NCBI GenBank assembly: GCA_021824125.1
Contig: JAKALO010000005.1
Coordinates: forward strand, 1-45,960
Direction of reading: 5' to 3'
Length of the DNA: 45,960 bases
Origin: Deltaproteobacteria bacterium
GTDB taxonomy: Bacteria; Desulfobacterota; Deferrimicrobia; Deferrimicrobiales; Deferrimicrobiaceae
Of the stretch, positions 37,655 to 45,960 are shown piece after piece. Both the position numbers and the translations under genes were made by a program. The notes beneath the pieces are model-generated. The model worked only from the letters and a program-made list of their open reading frames with translations, did not search any database and was not told the DNA's origin. Numbering within the stretch: the first letter of the stretch is position 1; each line of letters begins with the position of its first letter.

Positions 37655-38806
37655 ATGGGGAAAAAAATCCTTCTTGCGGAAGACAGCCTGACGATCCGGA
37701 AGGTGTTCGAACTCGCTTTTGCCCAGACGGACATCTCCCTGACAACGGTCGACAACGGGACCGACGCCGTGCGGCTCGCGGTGGAAACCGTACCCGACCT
37801 CGTCGTCGCCGACGTGACCCTGCCTGGCAAGGACGGCTTCCAGGTCGGGGAGGAACTTCGCGATTCCGAAAAGATGAAATCGTGCCCCATCCTGATCCTT
37901 GCGGGGTCGATCTCACCCTTCGACGAGGATAGGTTCAAGAAGTGCGGCGCCGCCGGCGTCCTGTTCAAGCCGTTCGAGTCGCAGGAGATGCTCGAAAAGG
38001 TGCAGGAGCTCCTGAGAGGCAAGGAAGAAGTCGTACAGGCGGAAAAAGGGGAGGCGGCCCCGGCCGCCGATGAGCCCTGGGACTTCAGCGACGTCCTGGA
38101 CGAGGCGACCAGGGAGGACGGGAAGGCGGCCGCGCCCGTGGTTTCCCCGAGGGGCGAGGACCTCCTGCCGGGCGCCCCGGTCCAAACGGCAAGCGCGGAG
38201 GGAGGGATGCCCCTGGGGGAATTCGACGTTTCCCTGGAAGAGATCGAGCCGGCCCCCCCGCTGGTTTCCCACATGGAGGGGGACCCGTTCACCGATTCCC
38301 CGCAAGCCGTGACCGAGCTTCCCCGACCTGCGGAGATGATCGAAGAGATCGAGGAAATCGAGGACCTTGATGAAGTGGACGCCATGCTGAAGGAAATGGA
38401 CGCGGCGGAACCAGGTGTTCCTGCTCCGCCGCCCGTTGCCCCTTCGGCATCCGAGGACATCGGGGCGTTCCCGCCCCTTCCCCCTTCGGAGTTTCCGGCC
38501 ATCGAATCCTCGCCGCCGTCCGCCATCGCCGAGCCGCCCCCGGCGGCGCCTCTTCCCGCCGGGGCTGACCCCGTGTTCCGGGAGCAGTTCGCGGCGCGGG
38601 CGAACGAGATATTCGAGAAAGTGGCGGCGGAGACCGTGGAAAAGGTCTTGTGGGAATACATGGAGCGTTTTTCCGCGGAGTTCTCGGCGAAGGTCCGGGA
38701 GTCGGTAGAGGCCGTCGCGTGGGAGGTGATACCCTCCACCGCGGAGGCGCTGATCCGCGAGGAAATCGCCCGGATCCGCGAGCAGACCGGGAAAAAAACT
38801 TCCTGA
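37655..38806 (+). CDS. CheY-like receiver protein with long acidic/Pro-rich linker and C-terminal helical region
   Basis: MGKKILLAEDSLTIRKVFELAF..VVADVTLPGKDGFQVGEEL..CPILILAGS. Confidence 0.82.
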   Translation: MGKKILLAEDSLTIRKVFELAFAQTDISLTTVDNGTDAVRLAVETVPDLVVADVTLPGKDGFQVGEELRDSEKMKSCPILILAGSISPFDEDRFKKCGAAGVLFKPFESQEMLEKVQELLRGKEEVVQAEKGEAAPAADEPWDFSDVLDEATREDGKAAAPVVSPRGEDLLPGAPVQTASAEGGMPLGEFDVSLEEIEPAPPLVSHMEGDPFTDSPQAVTELPRPAEMIEEIEEIEDLDEVDAMLKEMDAAEPGVPAPPPVAPSASEDIGAFPPLPPSEFPAIESSPPSAIAEPPPAAPLPAGADPVFREQFAARANEIFEKVAAETVEKVLWEYMERFSAEFSAKVRESVEAVAWEVIPSTAEALIREEIARIREQTGKKTS

Positions 38807-38808
38807 GT

Positions 38809-41457
38809 ATGGCCGGTCAAGAGCAGGACAAGGCCTACGACCCGAAAGGGTTGGAGGAGAAGTGGTACGCCAGTTGGGTCAGGCTGGGGCTATTCCACGC
38901 CGACCCTTCCCGCCCCGGGGATCCGTATTCGATCGTGATCCCCCCGCCAAACGTCACCGGTTCCCTGCACATGGGTCACGCCCTGAACATCACTCTCCAG
39001 GACGTGCTCGTCCGCTATAACATGATGCTCGGCCGGAACGCCTTGTGGCTGCCGGGGACCGACCACGCGGGGATCGCGACCCAGAACGTGGTGGAGCGAC
39101 TGCTCGCGAAGGAAGGTGTCGGACGCCAGGATCTTGGGCGGGAGGAATTCGTCTCGCGGGTGTGGAAATGGAAGGAGGAGAGCGGAGGGGCCATCCTCCG
39201 GCAGCTGAAGCGCCTGGGCGCCTCCTGCGACTGGGAGCGTGAGCGGTTCACGATGGACGAGGGGCTTTCGCGCGCCGTGCGCGAGGCCTTCGTTCGCCTG
39301 TACCGGAAAGGCCTGGTCTACAGGGGCCGCTACATAATCAACTGGTGCCCCCGTTGCCGCACGGCGCTCTCCGATCTCGAAGTGGCCTACGAGGAGGCGA
39401 AGGGCTCGCTCTACCACATCCGGTACCCGGAGCTTTCCGGCCGCCGCGGCGTGGTGGTCGCGACGACGCGCCCCGAGACGATGCTGGGTGACACGGCCGT
39501 CGCCGTGAACCCTGCCGACGAGCGGTTTGCGGGGCGGGTCGGGGCCACGCTTCGCCTCCCCATCATGAACCGCCCCATCCCGCTGATCTCCGACGGGATG
39601 GTCGACCGTGGGTTCGGAACCGGCGCCGTGAAGATCACCCCCGCCCACGACGCGAACGATTTCGAGGTTGCAAGGCGCCACGAGCTCCCTTCCGTCCGGG
39701 TCATCGACGAGGCCGGGAACATGACCGCCGAGGCGGGGGCATTCGCGGGGATGGACCGTTTCGCATGCAGGGACGCCGTCGTCGAAAAGCTCCGGGCCGA
39801 AGGGTTCCTTGAAAAGGTGGAGCCGTACCTCCACAATGTCGGCCGCTGCTACCGGTGCCGGACGGTCGTGGAGCCCTCGGAGAGCATCCAGTGGTTCGTC
39901 AGGACGAAGCCGCTCGCCGAGCCGGCCATCCGCGCCGTGAGGGCAGGGGAGACCCGCATCATCCCGGCACAGTGGGAGCGGACCTACTTCGACTGGATGG
40001 AGAACATCCGCGACTGGTGCATCTCCCGGCAGATCTGGTGGGGTCACCGGATTCCCGCATGGCACTGCGCCGACTGCGGCAAGACCACGGTCGAGGTCGA
40101 GGACCCGGACCGCTGCGCGCCCTGCGGCTCGAAAAACATCCGCCAGGAGGAGGACGTCCTCGACACCTGGTTTTCCTCGGCGCTGTGGCCCTTCTCGACG
40201 ATGGGATGGCCCGGGGAGACCGCGGACCTGGCGCGCTACTATCCAACTTCCGCGCTCGTCACGGGGTTCGACATCCTCTTCTTCTGGGTGGCGAGGATGA
40301 TGATGATGGGGATCGAATTCACCGGGAAAGCCCCTTTCCGGGACGTCGTCATCCACGCGCTCGTGCGGGACGCCAAGGGTGAAAAAATGAGCAAGACCCG
40401 GGGGAACGTCATCGACCCCCTGGAGGTGATGGACCGGTTCGGGACCGACGCCTTCCGGTTCACCCTGGTGGCCCTTGCGGCGCAGGGGCGGGACGTCCGC
40501 ATGTCCGACGACCGAGTGGAAGGGTACCGCAACTTCATGAACAAGATCTTCCAGGCCGGCAGGTTCGTGCGGATGCACGTGGACGGGGAGACGCCCCGGG
40601 AACTGCCTGACGACCTGTCGGTGGTGGACCGCTGGATCCTCTCCCGCCTTCAGCGCGTGATCGACGGGGTCCGCAGGGGGGTCGAGGAGTACCGTTTCAA
40701 CGACGCGGGTTCGGCGTTCTACCAGTTCACCTGGCACGAATTCTGCGACTGGTACGTCGAGATGATCAAGCCGTCCCTCTTCGCGGAGGCCGACCCGGAA
40801 GCCAGGACCAGGCAGCGGGCGGTCCTGCTTCACGTGTTCGAAACGCTGATAGCGCTGGGCCATCCGTTCATCCCCTTCATCACGGAGGAGATCTGGCAGT
40901 CGCTTCCCGGCAGGAGGGAAAGCATACTCCGGAGGCCCTACCCGGCGGCGGATGCCGGCAAGATCGACGTCGACGTCGAGGAGGACATGGGGCACCTGAT
41001 GGAGGTCGTCCGCTCGGTCCGCAATATCCGCAGCGAGCTGAACATATCCCCCGGCAAGAAGGTGGAGATCCGCCTCAGGGGCCGCGCGGAGGAATTGTCC
41101 TTCCTGCTGGAACACGAGGAGATCCTGCGCCTGCTGGCGCGCGCCACGAAGATCGCGATAGTGGATCCGGAATACATCCCGGTCCAGGATGCGACCGCCG
41201 TGGTGAACGACATCGAGGTGTGCCTTCCCCTCGCGGGGCTCATAGATTTCGACCAGGAGGCCAGGCGCCTGCGGAAGGAGATCGACAAGGCGGGCGCCGA
41301 ACTCTCGGTCGTCACCTCCAAGCTCGGGAACGAGAAGTTCGTGGGGAACGCACCGTCGGACATCGTCGAGGCCCACCGGACGCGGAAGGGCGACCTGGAG
41401 GAAAAGATCTCCAAACTGTCGAAGAACCTGGAACTGGTCAGCCGGTACCTTTCGTGA
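38809..41457 (+). CDS. valS: Valyl-tRNA synthetase
   Basis: PPPNVTGSLHMGHALN (HIGH), WCISRQIWWGHRIPAWHC, GEKMSKTRGNVIDPLEVMDRFGTDAFR (KMSKS), C-terminal coiled coil. Confidence 0.97.
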   Translation: MAGQEQDKAYDPKGLEEKWYASWVRLGLFHADPSRPGDPYSIVIPPPNVTGSLHMGHALNITLQDVLVRYNMMLGRNALWLPGTDHAGIATQNVVERLLAKEGVGRQDLGREEFVSRVWKWKEESGGAILRQLKRLGASCDWERERFTMDEGLSRAVREAFVRLYRKGLVYRGRYIINWCPRCRTALSDLEVAYEEAKGSLYHIRYPELSGRRGVVVATTRPETMLGDTAVAVNPADERFAGRVGATLRLPIMNRPIPLISDGMVDRGFGTGAVKITPAHDANDFEVARRHELPSVRVIDEAGNMTAEAGAFAGMDRFACRDAVVEKLRAEGFLEKVEPYLHNVGRCYRCRTVVEPSESIQWFVRTKPLAEPAIRAVRAGETRIIPAQWERTYFDWMENIRDWCISRQIWWGHRIPAWHCADCGKTTVEVEDPDRCAPCGSKNIRQEEDVLDTWFSSALWPFSTMGWPGETADLARYYPTSALVTGFDILFFWVARMMMMGIEFTGKAPFRDVVIHALVRDAKGEKMSKTRGNVIDPLEVMDRFGTDAFRFTLVALAAQGRDVRMSDDRVEGYRNFMNKIFQAGRFVRMHVDGETPRELPDDLSVVDRWILSRLQRVIDGVRRGVEEYRFNDAGSAFYQFTWHEFCDWYVEMIKPSLFAEADPEARTRQRAVLLHVFETLIALGHPFIPFITEEIWQSLPGRRESILRRPYPAADAGKIDVDVEEDMGHLMEVVRSVRNIRSELNISPGKKVEIRLRGRAEELSFLLEHEEILRLLARATKIAIVDPEYIPVQDATAVVNDIEVCLPLAGLIDFDQEARRLRKEIDKAGAELSVVTSKLGNEKFVGNAPSDIVEAHRTRKGDLEEKISKLSKNLELVSRYLS

Positions 41458-42278
41458 TCCGTCGGCTGGATTTCGAGGAACTGGTCCGCGCGGCGCTCCA
41501 TGAGGACGCCCCCTTCGGCGACCCGTTCGGGGAGGCCGTCACGGGAACAGGCGGCGGTATATTCCTTTCGGGCGCGCCGGGCGTCTTCTGCGGCGGGGCG
41601 GTGGCGGCGGAAGTCTTCCGCCGGATCGACCCGGACGTTTCGGTGTCTTTCGTCGAGGAAGGCCGGGGCGTCCTGGCGGGGGAACGGGTCGGGGAGGCGA
41701 GCGGGGCGCTGGCCGCGCTGCTTCGCGGGGAACGGGTGGCGCTGAACTTCCTGCAGCGCCTGTCCGGGATCGCGACGGCAACGGCCCGGTACGTGGAGAA
41801 GGTCGCACCGTACGGGACCCGGGTTCTGGACACCCGGAAAACCACCCCCCTTTACCGGGCGCTTGAGAAATACGCCGTCCGGGTGGGCGGCGGCGCCAAC
41901 CACCGGTTTTCCCTTTCCGACGGCGTCCTGATCAAGGAGAACGGCATCCGCGCCGCGGGGGGAATTCCCGAGGCGGTGGCGATCGCCCGCCGGGAAACCC
42001 ATCACCTGTCCCGGGTGGAGGTTGAGGTGGAGAGCCTGGAAGAAGCGGAAGCCGCGGTGCGGGCCGGCGCCGACGCTCTCCTTCTCGACAACATGCTTCC
42101 GGAGACGGTTCGCGAGGCGGTGATCCGGTTCGGCGAAACGGTCTTCCTCGAGGCTTCCGGGGGGATCAACCTGGGAAACGTCGAGGAGTACGCGCGAACG
42201 GGGGTCGCGGCCGTATCGATCGGCGCCCTGACGCACTCCGCGCCGGCGCTCGACATTTCGTTCGAGGTGCTGCCGTGA
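41454..42278 (+). CDS. nadC: Quinolinate phosphoribosyltransferase (nicotinate-nucleotide pyrophosphorylase)
   Basis: GTG at 41454 overlaps the valS stop; NFLQRLSGIATATARYV, TRVLDTRKTTPLYRALEKYAVRVGGGANHRFSLSDGVLIKENGI, LEASGGINLGNVEEYARTGV. Confidence 0.95.
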   Translation: MIRRLDFEELVRAALHEDAPFGDPFGEAVTGTGGGIFLSGAPGVFCGGAVAAEVFRRIDPDVSVSFVEEGRGVLAGERVGEASGALAALLRGERVALNFLQRLSGIATATARYVEKVAPYGTRVLDTRKTTPLYRALEKYAVRVGGGANHRFSLSDGVLIKENGIRAAGGIPEAVAIARRETHHLSRVEVEVESLEEAEAAVRAGADALLLDNMLPETVREAVIRFGETVFLEASGGINLGNVEEYARTGVAAVSIGALTHSAPALDISFEVLP

Positions 42279-42904
42279 ACAAGGCAGTCCGCGTCCTCCT
42301 GTTCCTGCTGGCGCTGTCCGGGACGTGCGCCGGCGACACCGCCGGGCACCGGTTGATCGAGTCGACGGCCGCCTCAGTGAACGGCGAGGTCATCTTCCTC
42401 TCGGACCTCGCGCGGGAGGCCTGTTTTTACCGTTGCGGCATGACCCCGGGCGAACCGGCTCGGGAGTTGTCGCTTGCCGGCGCGCGCGAAAAACTAATTG
42501 CTGACGTGCTGGTCCTCCAGGAGCAGAGGAAACTGGGCCTCGGGGGGCAGGACAACGCCGCGATGGCGAAGGCCGTTGCGGAAGCGGCGACCAGGAAAGC
42601 GGAATGCTCCTCCCCGTGCGCGTCGGCCCTCACCGACGAGGAGACACGGGACTTCATCCGGCGCCGGATACTGGCAAGGGAATTCCTGGAAAAGCGCGTG
42701 GCGGTCTTCATAGAGGTCAACGACGAGGAGGCGCGGCGGGAGATCGTTAGACGGACCAGGGCGGGCGCCGCACAGGGCGACCTGCAGGAGGAAAAAGTCC
42801 GGAAGGACCTGTTCGAGGAGAAGGTGGCAAACGGCGTGCAAAGCTGGTTCGATCGGGCAGCCTCGAAATCGCGGATCGTCCTTTCGCCGATGAAAGAGCC
42901 GTGA
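42275..42904 (+). CDS. SurA N-terminal-like periplasmic protein
   Basis: Signal peptide, then ESTAASVNGEVIFLSDLAREACFY.. typical of SurA/PpiC N-terminal domains. Confidence 0.55.
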   Translation: MNKAVRVLLFLLALSGTCAGDTAGHRLIESTAASVNGEVIFLSDLAREACFYRCGMTPGEPARELSLAGAREKLIADVLVLQEQRKLGLGGQDNAAMAKAVAEAATRKAECSSPCASALTDEETRDFIRRRILAREFLEKRVAVFIEVNDEEARREIVRRTRAGAAQGDLQEEKVRKDLFEEKVANGVQSWFDRAASKSRIVLSPMKEP

Positions 42905-43284
42905 AGAAGGACCTGTACGCACTGACCGTGTGTTCCTCGTTCGCCGCGGCGCACCGCCTGCGGGAATACCGGGGGAACTGCGAGCGCCTGCACGGCCACA
43001 ACTGGCGGGTCGAGGCGACCGTGGAGTCCCCGGAGCTTGATGGCAGGGGGATGGCGCTCGACTTCCGGACGATGAAAGGGGCCCTCCACGACGTCCTGTC
43101 CCGGATGGACCACAAGTACCTGAACGAGATCCCGCCCTTCGACGCGGAAAACCCATCGTCAGAGAACATCGCTCGCCACATATTCGAGGAGATGGAGGGG
43201 AAAATCCCTCCCCCTGCGCGTCTTGCCAGGGTCACCGTTTGGGAGTCCGAAGACGCCCGGGCGGAATATTCCCGCCGGGGCTAG
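42901..43284 (+). CDS. queD: 6-carboxy-5,6,7,8-tetrahydropterin synthase / QueD family
   Basis: SSFAAAHRLREYRGNCERLHGHNWRVEATVE, ALDFRTMKGALHDVLSRMDHKYLNE, PSSENIARHIFEEM. Confidence 0.93.
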   Translation: MKKDLYALTVCSSFAAAHRLREYRGNCERLHGHNWRVEATVESPELDGRGMALDFRTMKGALHDVLSRMDHKYLNEIPPFDAENPSSENIARHIFEEMEGKIPPPARLARVTVWESEDARAEYSRRG

Positions 43285-43302
43285 CCCGCCGGGGATGAAA
43301 CC

Positions 43303-43497
43303 CTACCCCTTCAGCGACTCGTTAAGGCTTGCCAGAAGCGCTTCCAGGTCGATGCCGTGCACCTTCGCCCCGTGCTCGAGGTTTTCGAACTCGGATAGCT
43401 GGCACCCGGCGCAGTCGACGCCGAAACGAGCGAATACCGGGATCGTTTGGGGGAACTTCCGGAGGACGTCCTCGATCTTCATGTCCTTGTGGATCAT
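43303..43497 (-). CDS. DUF1858-type small protein
   Basis: MIHKDMKIEDVLRKFPQTIPVFARFGVDCAGCQLSEFENLEHGAKVHGIDLEALLASLN; SD GGGAGGG upstream of ATG 43497. Confidence 0.82.
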   Translation of the reverse strand: MIHKDMKIEDVLRKFPQTIPVFARFGVDCAGCQLSEFENLEHGAKVHGIDLEALLASLNESLKG

Positions 43498-43534
43498 CGA
43501 TGCCCTCCCTGCGGGAATATCCCATTTTACCACG

Positions 43535-44368
43535 CTATGCCAGATCCAGGAATCGCAGGGCCGGCACCGTGGGGATCCGTCCGATCTTCTTCGCGAGCCG
43601 GTAGAACCGGAGGAGGCCTTCTTTCTCCTCCTTGAGGTCGTAGGAGAGATTTCTCCAGTACGCCGTGCGCTGGTCCCTGGGCATCCAGTCAGGGCCGATC
43701 AGGAGGTGCTCCGGGCGCGTGAGGGATTCCCGGGCGATCCGCTTGGCCGTGAGCAGCGTCCGCGCGAACCCGCGAAGGGCTTCACGCCGCCGCCGAAGCG
43801 ACTCGACGGAGACGATCCAGAGGGCGAAGACGAACGGCGTGCCGGTTTCGCGGCGCCACCATTCCCCCAGGTCGGTCACGTGTTTCGCCGTCCCCGAAAG
43901 GCTTGCCTGAAGCGCCTCGTCTCCTATGGCGAGGTAGGCGGGGTGGCGGCGCAGCGCCTCCCCGGGCGGAAAAGACGTCCGGACGAGCCGGTTCCGCTTC
44001 CCGAGGTACTCCCTCAGGAGGATCTCCAGGAGCGCGACCGAGGTGTCGGAAGCCCGGGTGACGGCGATGGGTCCGTCCGGAAGGTATTCCAGTGGCTCGT
44101 TGGAGAGCAGGACCACGCTCATCACCTTCGATCGCGATGAGACCGAGATGTCCGGGCAGAGGAGGTACCGGTCAGGGTGCTTCGCGTACTCGATCGAGGA
44201 GGACGGTGAGATGTCAAGCCGACCCGCCCGCAGCATGCGGTTAAGCCCCGAGGGCGACCCTGACACGAAACGAACGTCTTCGAGGGAGAAATGCGTGGTG
44301 AGCGCGTGGAAGATCGGGACCAGGTTCGCGTAGGGGATTCGCCCGACTCGCAACGAAACGTTCGTCAT
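43535..44368 (-). CDS. mqnA: Chorismate dehydratase (futalosine menaquinone pathway)
   Basis: LRVGRIPYANLVPIFHAL, AGRLDISPSSSIEYA, SRSKVMSVVLLSNEPLE, ATRASDTSV-like AVTRASDTSVALLEILL; ATGA overlap with upstream permease. Confidence 0.85.
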   Translation of the reverse strand: MTNVSLRVGRIPYANLVPIFHALTTHFSLEDVRFVSGSPSGLNRMLRAGRLDISPSSSIEYAKHPDRYLLCPDISVSSRSKVMSVVLLSNEPLEYLPDGPIAVTRASDTSVALLEILLREYLGKRNRLVRTSFPPGEALRRHPAYLAIGDEALQASLSGTAKHVTDLGEWWRRETGTPFVFALWIVSVESLRRRREALRGFARTLLTAKRIARESLTRPEHLLIGPDWMPRDQRTAYWRNLSYDLKEEKEGLLRFYRLAKKIGRIPTVPALRFLDLA

Positions 44369-45570
44369 TCGTACCTCAGCGCCTCGATCGGATGCAGCGC
44401 GGCCGCTTTCCGCGCCGGGTAGACCCCGAAGAAGATACCCACGAACACGGAAAAGGTAAAGGCCAGGACGATCGCCCACGGCGGGACCGCCACCGGCATC
44501 TTCGGCACCAGGACCCGGATGGCTCCCGCGCCGAGCAGTCCGAGCAGCATGCCGCCCACTCCCCCGGAAGCGGAAAGGGTGATCGACTCCAGCAGGAACT
44601 GGAGGAGAATGTCGCGGTCCCGCGCTCCCACGGCCTTCCGTATCCCGATCTCGTTCGTCCGTTCCTTGACGGTCACCAGCATGATGTTCATGATCCCTAT
44701 CCCGCCGACCAGGAGCGATATGGCGGCGATCCCCCCGAGGACGTAGGTGAGCGCGTCCAGGATGGTGAACAGCGACGAGAGCATGGCCGCCTGGTTGGTG
44801 ATCGTGAAATCCTCGTGCCGGTTGTGGTTCTTGTAAAGGAGCGACCTGGCGAGCTCCTTGCCGCTGTCGATGTCGTTCTTGTTGCGGACCGAGATGAGGA
44901 TCTCGACGAGAGCGTCCGTGTCGAAGATGTCCATCGCCGTGCGCACCGGCAGGAAGACGATGTCGTCGATGTCGAAACCGAGGCTCACCCCCTTTCGTTC
45001 CATGACCCCCGACACCCGGAACCTTGTCCCGGCGATCTTGACCACCTGGCCCAGGGCGTTCGAATTTCCGAACAGCTCGCGCTTCACGGTCCGTCCGAGC
45101 GCGCAGACCCGCCGCTTGGCGTCCACGTCGTCGTCGGTCACGAAGCTCCCGACCTCCACGAAGATGTTGCGGACCGGAGAGAACGCGGGCGTCACTCCCA
45201 GGACGGTGACGTTGCGCGAGCGGGACCCGGACCGGATCTCGGCCGAGCCGAAGACCACGGGCGCGACCCCCCCGAACAGGTACCCCTTCTTTTCAAGGAT
45301 CCGCGAGTCGTCCAGGGTCAGCTTGTGCCGCGCCGCGCCGATGATGGGCGGGCCCCCCTTGGTCTCGACCTTGCCGGGCGTGACGATCAGTATGTTCGCC
45401 CCCAGCCCCGCGAACTGCTCCTCCACGTAGTTTTTCGTCCCCTCGCCGAGCGAAACAAGGAGGATGACGGCGGCCACGCCGATGACCACGCCCAGCATGG
45501 TCAGGGCCGAACGCAGCCGGTTGGTGCGCAGCGCGTCGAACGCGACGGTTATGAATTCGAAAGGGTTCAT
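44365..45570 (-). CDS. MacB-like ABC transporter permease
   Basis: [74 protein letters not shown]. Confidence 0.95.
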   Translation of the reverse strand: MNPFEFITVAFDALRTNRLRSALTMLGVVIGVAAVILLVSLGEGTKNYVEEQFAGLGANILIVTPGKVETKGGPPIIGAARHKLTLDDSRILEKKGYLFGGVAPVVFGSAEIRSGSRSRNVTVLGVTPAFSPVRNIFVEVGSFVTDDDVDAKRRVCALGRTVKRELFGNSNALGQVVKIAGTRFRVSGVMERKGVSLGFDIDDIVFLPVRTAMDIFDTDALVEILISVRNKNDIDSGKELARSLLYKNHNRHEDFTITNQAAMLSSLFTILDALTYVLGGIAAISLLVGGIGIMNIMLVTVKERTNEIGIRKAVGARDRDILLQFLLESITLSASGGVGGMLLGLLGAGAIRVLVPKMPVAVPPWAIVLAFTFSVFVGIFFGVYPARKAAALHPIEALRYE

Positions 45571-45960
45571 CCCCGAAGCTCCCGGTACTCCTCCGGCGTC
45601 ACCAGCCGGCCGTCCACGATGTACACGATCCGCCTGGCGTTCCGGGCGATCGCGAGGTCGTGGGTGACGAGGACGATCGTCACCCCGCCCGCGTTCAGGC
45701 GCCCAAGAATCCCCATCAGCTCCTCGCCGGATTTGGTGTCCAGGTTCCCCGTCGGCTCGTCGGCCAGGAGCAGGGACGGGTTGTTCACGAGGGCCCGCGC
45801 GATCGCGACCTTCTGCTTCTGCCCGCCGGAGAGCTGGTTGGACAGGTGCCCTTTCCTGTCCTCGAGCCCGACCGTTTTGAGCGCCTCCAGGGCGCGCATC
45901 GCCCGCTCTTCCCTGTCGATGCCCGCGTAGAGCAGGGGGAGCTCGACGTTCTTGAGGGCG
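45567..45960 (-). CDS. MacB/LolD-like ABC transporter ATP-binding protein (truncated at window edge)
   Basis: [43 protein letters not shown]; frame stays open to 45960 ([27 protein letters not shown]..). Confidence 0.93.
   Translation of the reverse strand, partial: ALKNVELPLLYAGIDREERAMRALEALKTVGLEDRKGHLSNQLSGGQKQKVAIARALVNNPSLLLADEPTGNLDTKSGEELMGILGRLNAGGVTIVLVTHDLAIARNARRIVYIVDGRLVTPEEYRELRG

Noticed and set aside
38890-41376. 828-aa minus-strand ORF opposite valS
   Set aside because: Mirror-frame ORF in high-GC DNA; composition (His/Asp/Arg/Val/Pro-rich) and lack of motifs show it is a shadow of valS.

Overview
High-GC bacterial chromosomal window. Gene content suggests a deltaproteobacterial / Desulfuromonadota-like lineage (inference only). 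Most of it is densely packed housekeeping operons: (i) cell-envelope glycan genes plus a prepilin peptidase, a type IV pilin-like gene and a HAMP protein; (ii) a histidine kinase / sigma54 response regulator pair followed by an XRE regulator and pilMNOPQ; (iii) aroC-aroB(+TPR tail)-roadblock-aroQ-pepP-like-efp-accB-accC-TPR; (iv) tRNA-Gly(CCC), tamB-like and a BamA-family gene with many POTRA segments; (v) an RDD gene, two diguanylate cyclases and a histidine kinase; (vi) an accessory intergenic zone (about 33.9-35.25 kb) with an Ala/Pro repeat protein, a small Cys protein and tRNA-Leu(CAG) followed by tandem copies of its own 3' end; (vii) rnr, a CheY-like gene, valS, nadC, a SurA-like gene, queD, a DUF1858 gene, mqnA and a MacB-like ABC transporter. 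The least ordinary signals are three long imperfect palindromes of shared architecture (30061-30229, 30230-30405, 34623-34828), the array of tRNA-Leu 3'-end copies (34591-35178), an apparent AUA start codon for aroC directly behind a strong terminator hairpin, and an AroB-TPR fusion beside a roadblock protein. No CRISPR array, transposase, phage module or recognisable defence system was seen.
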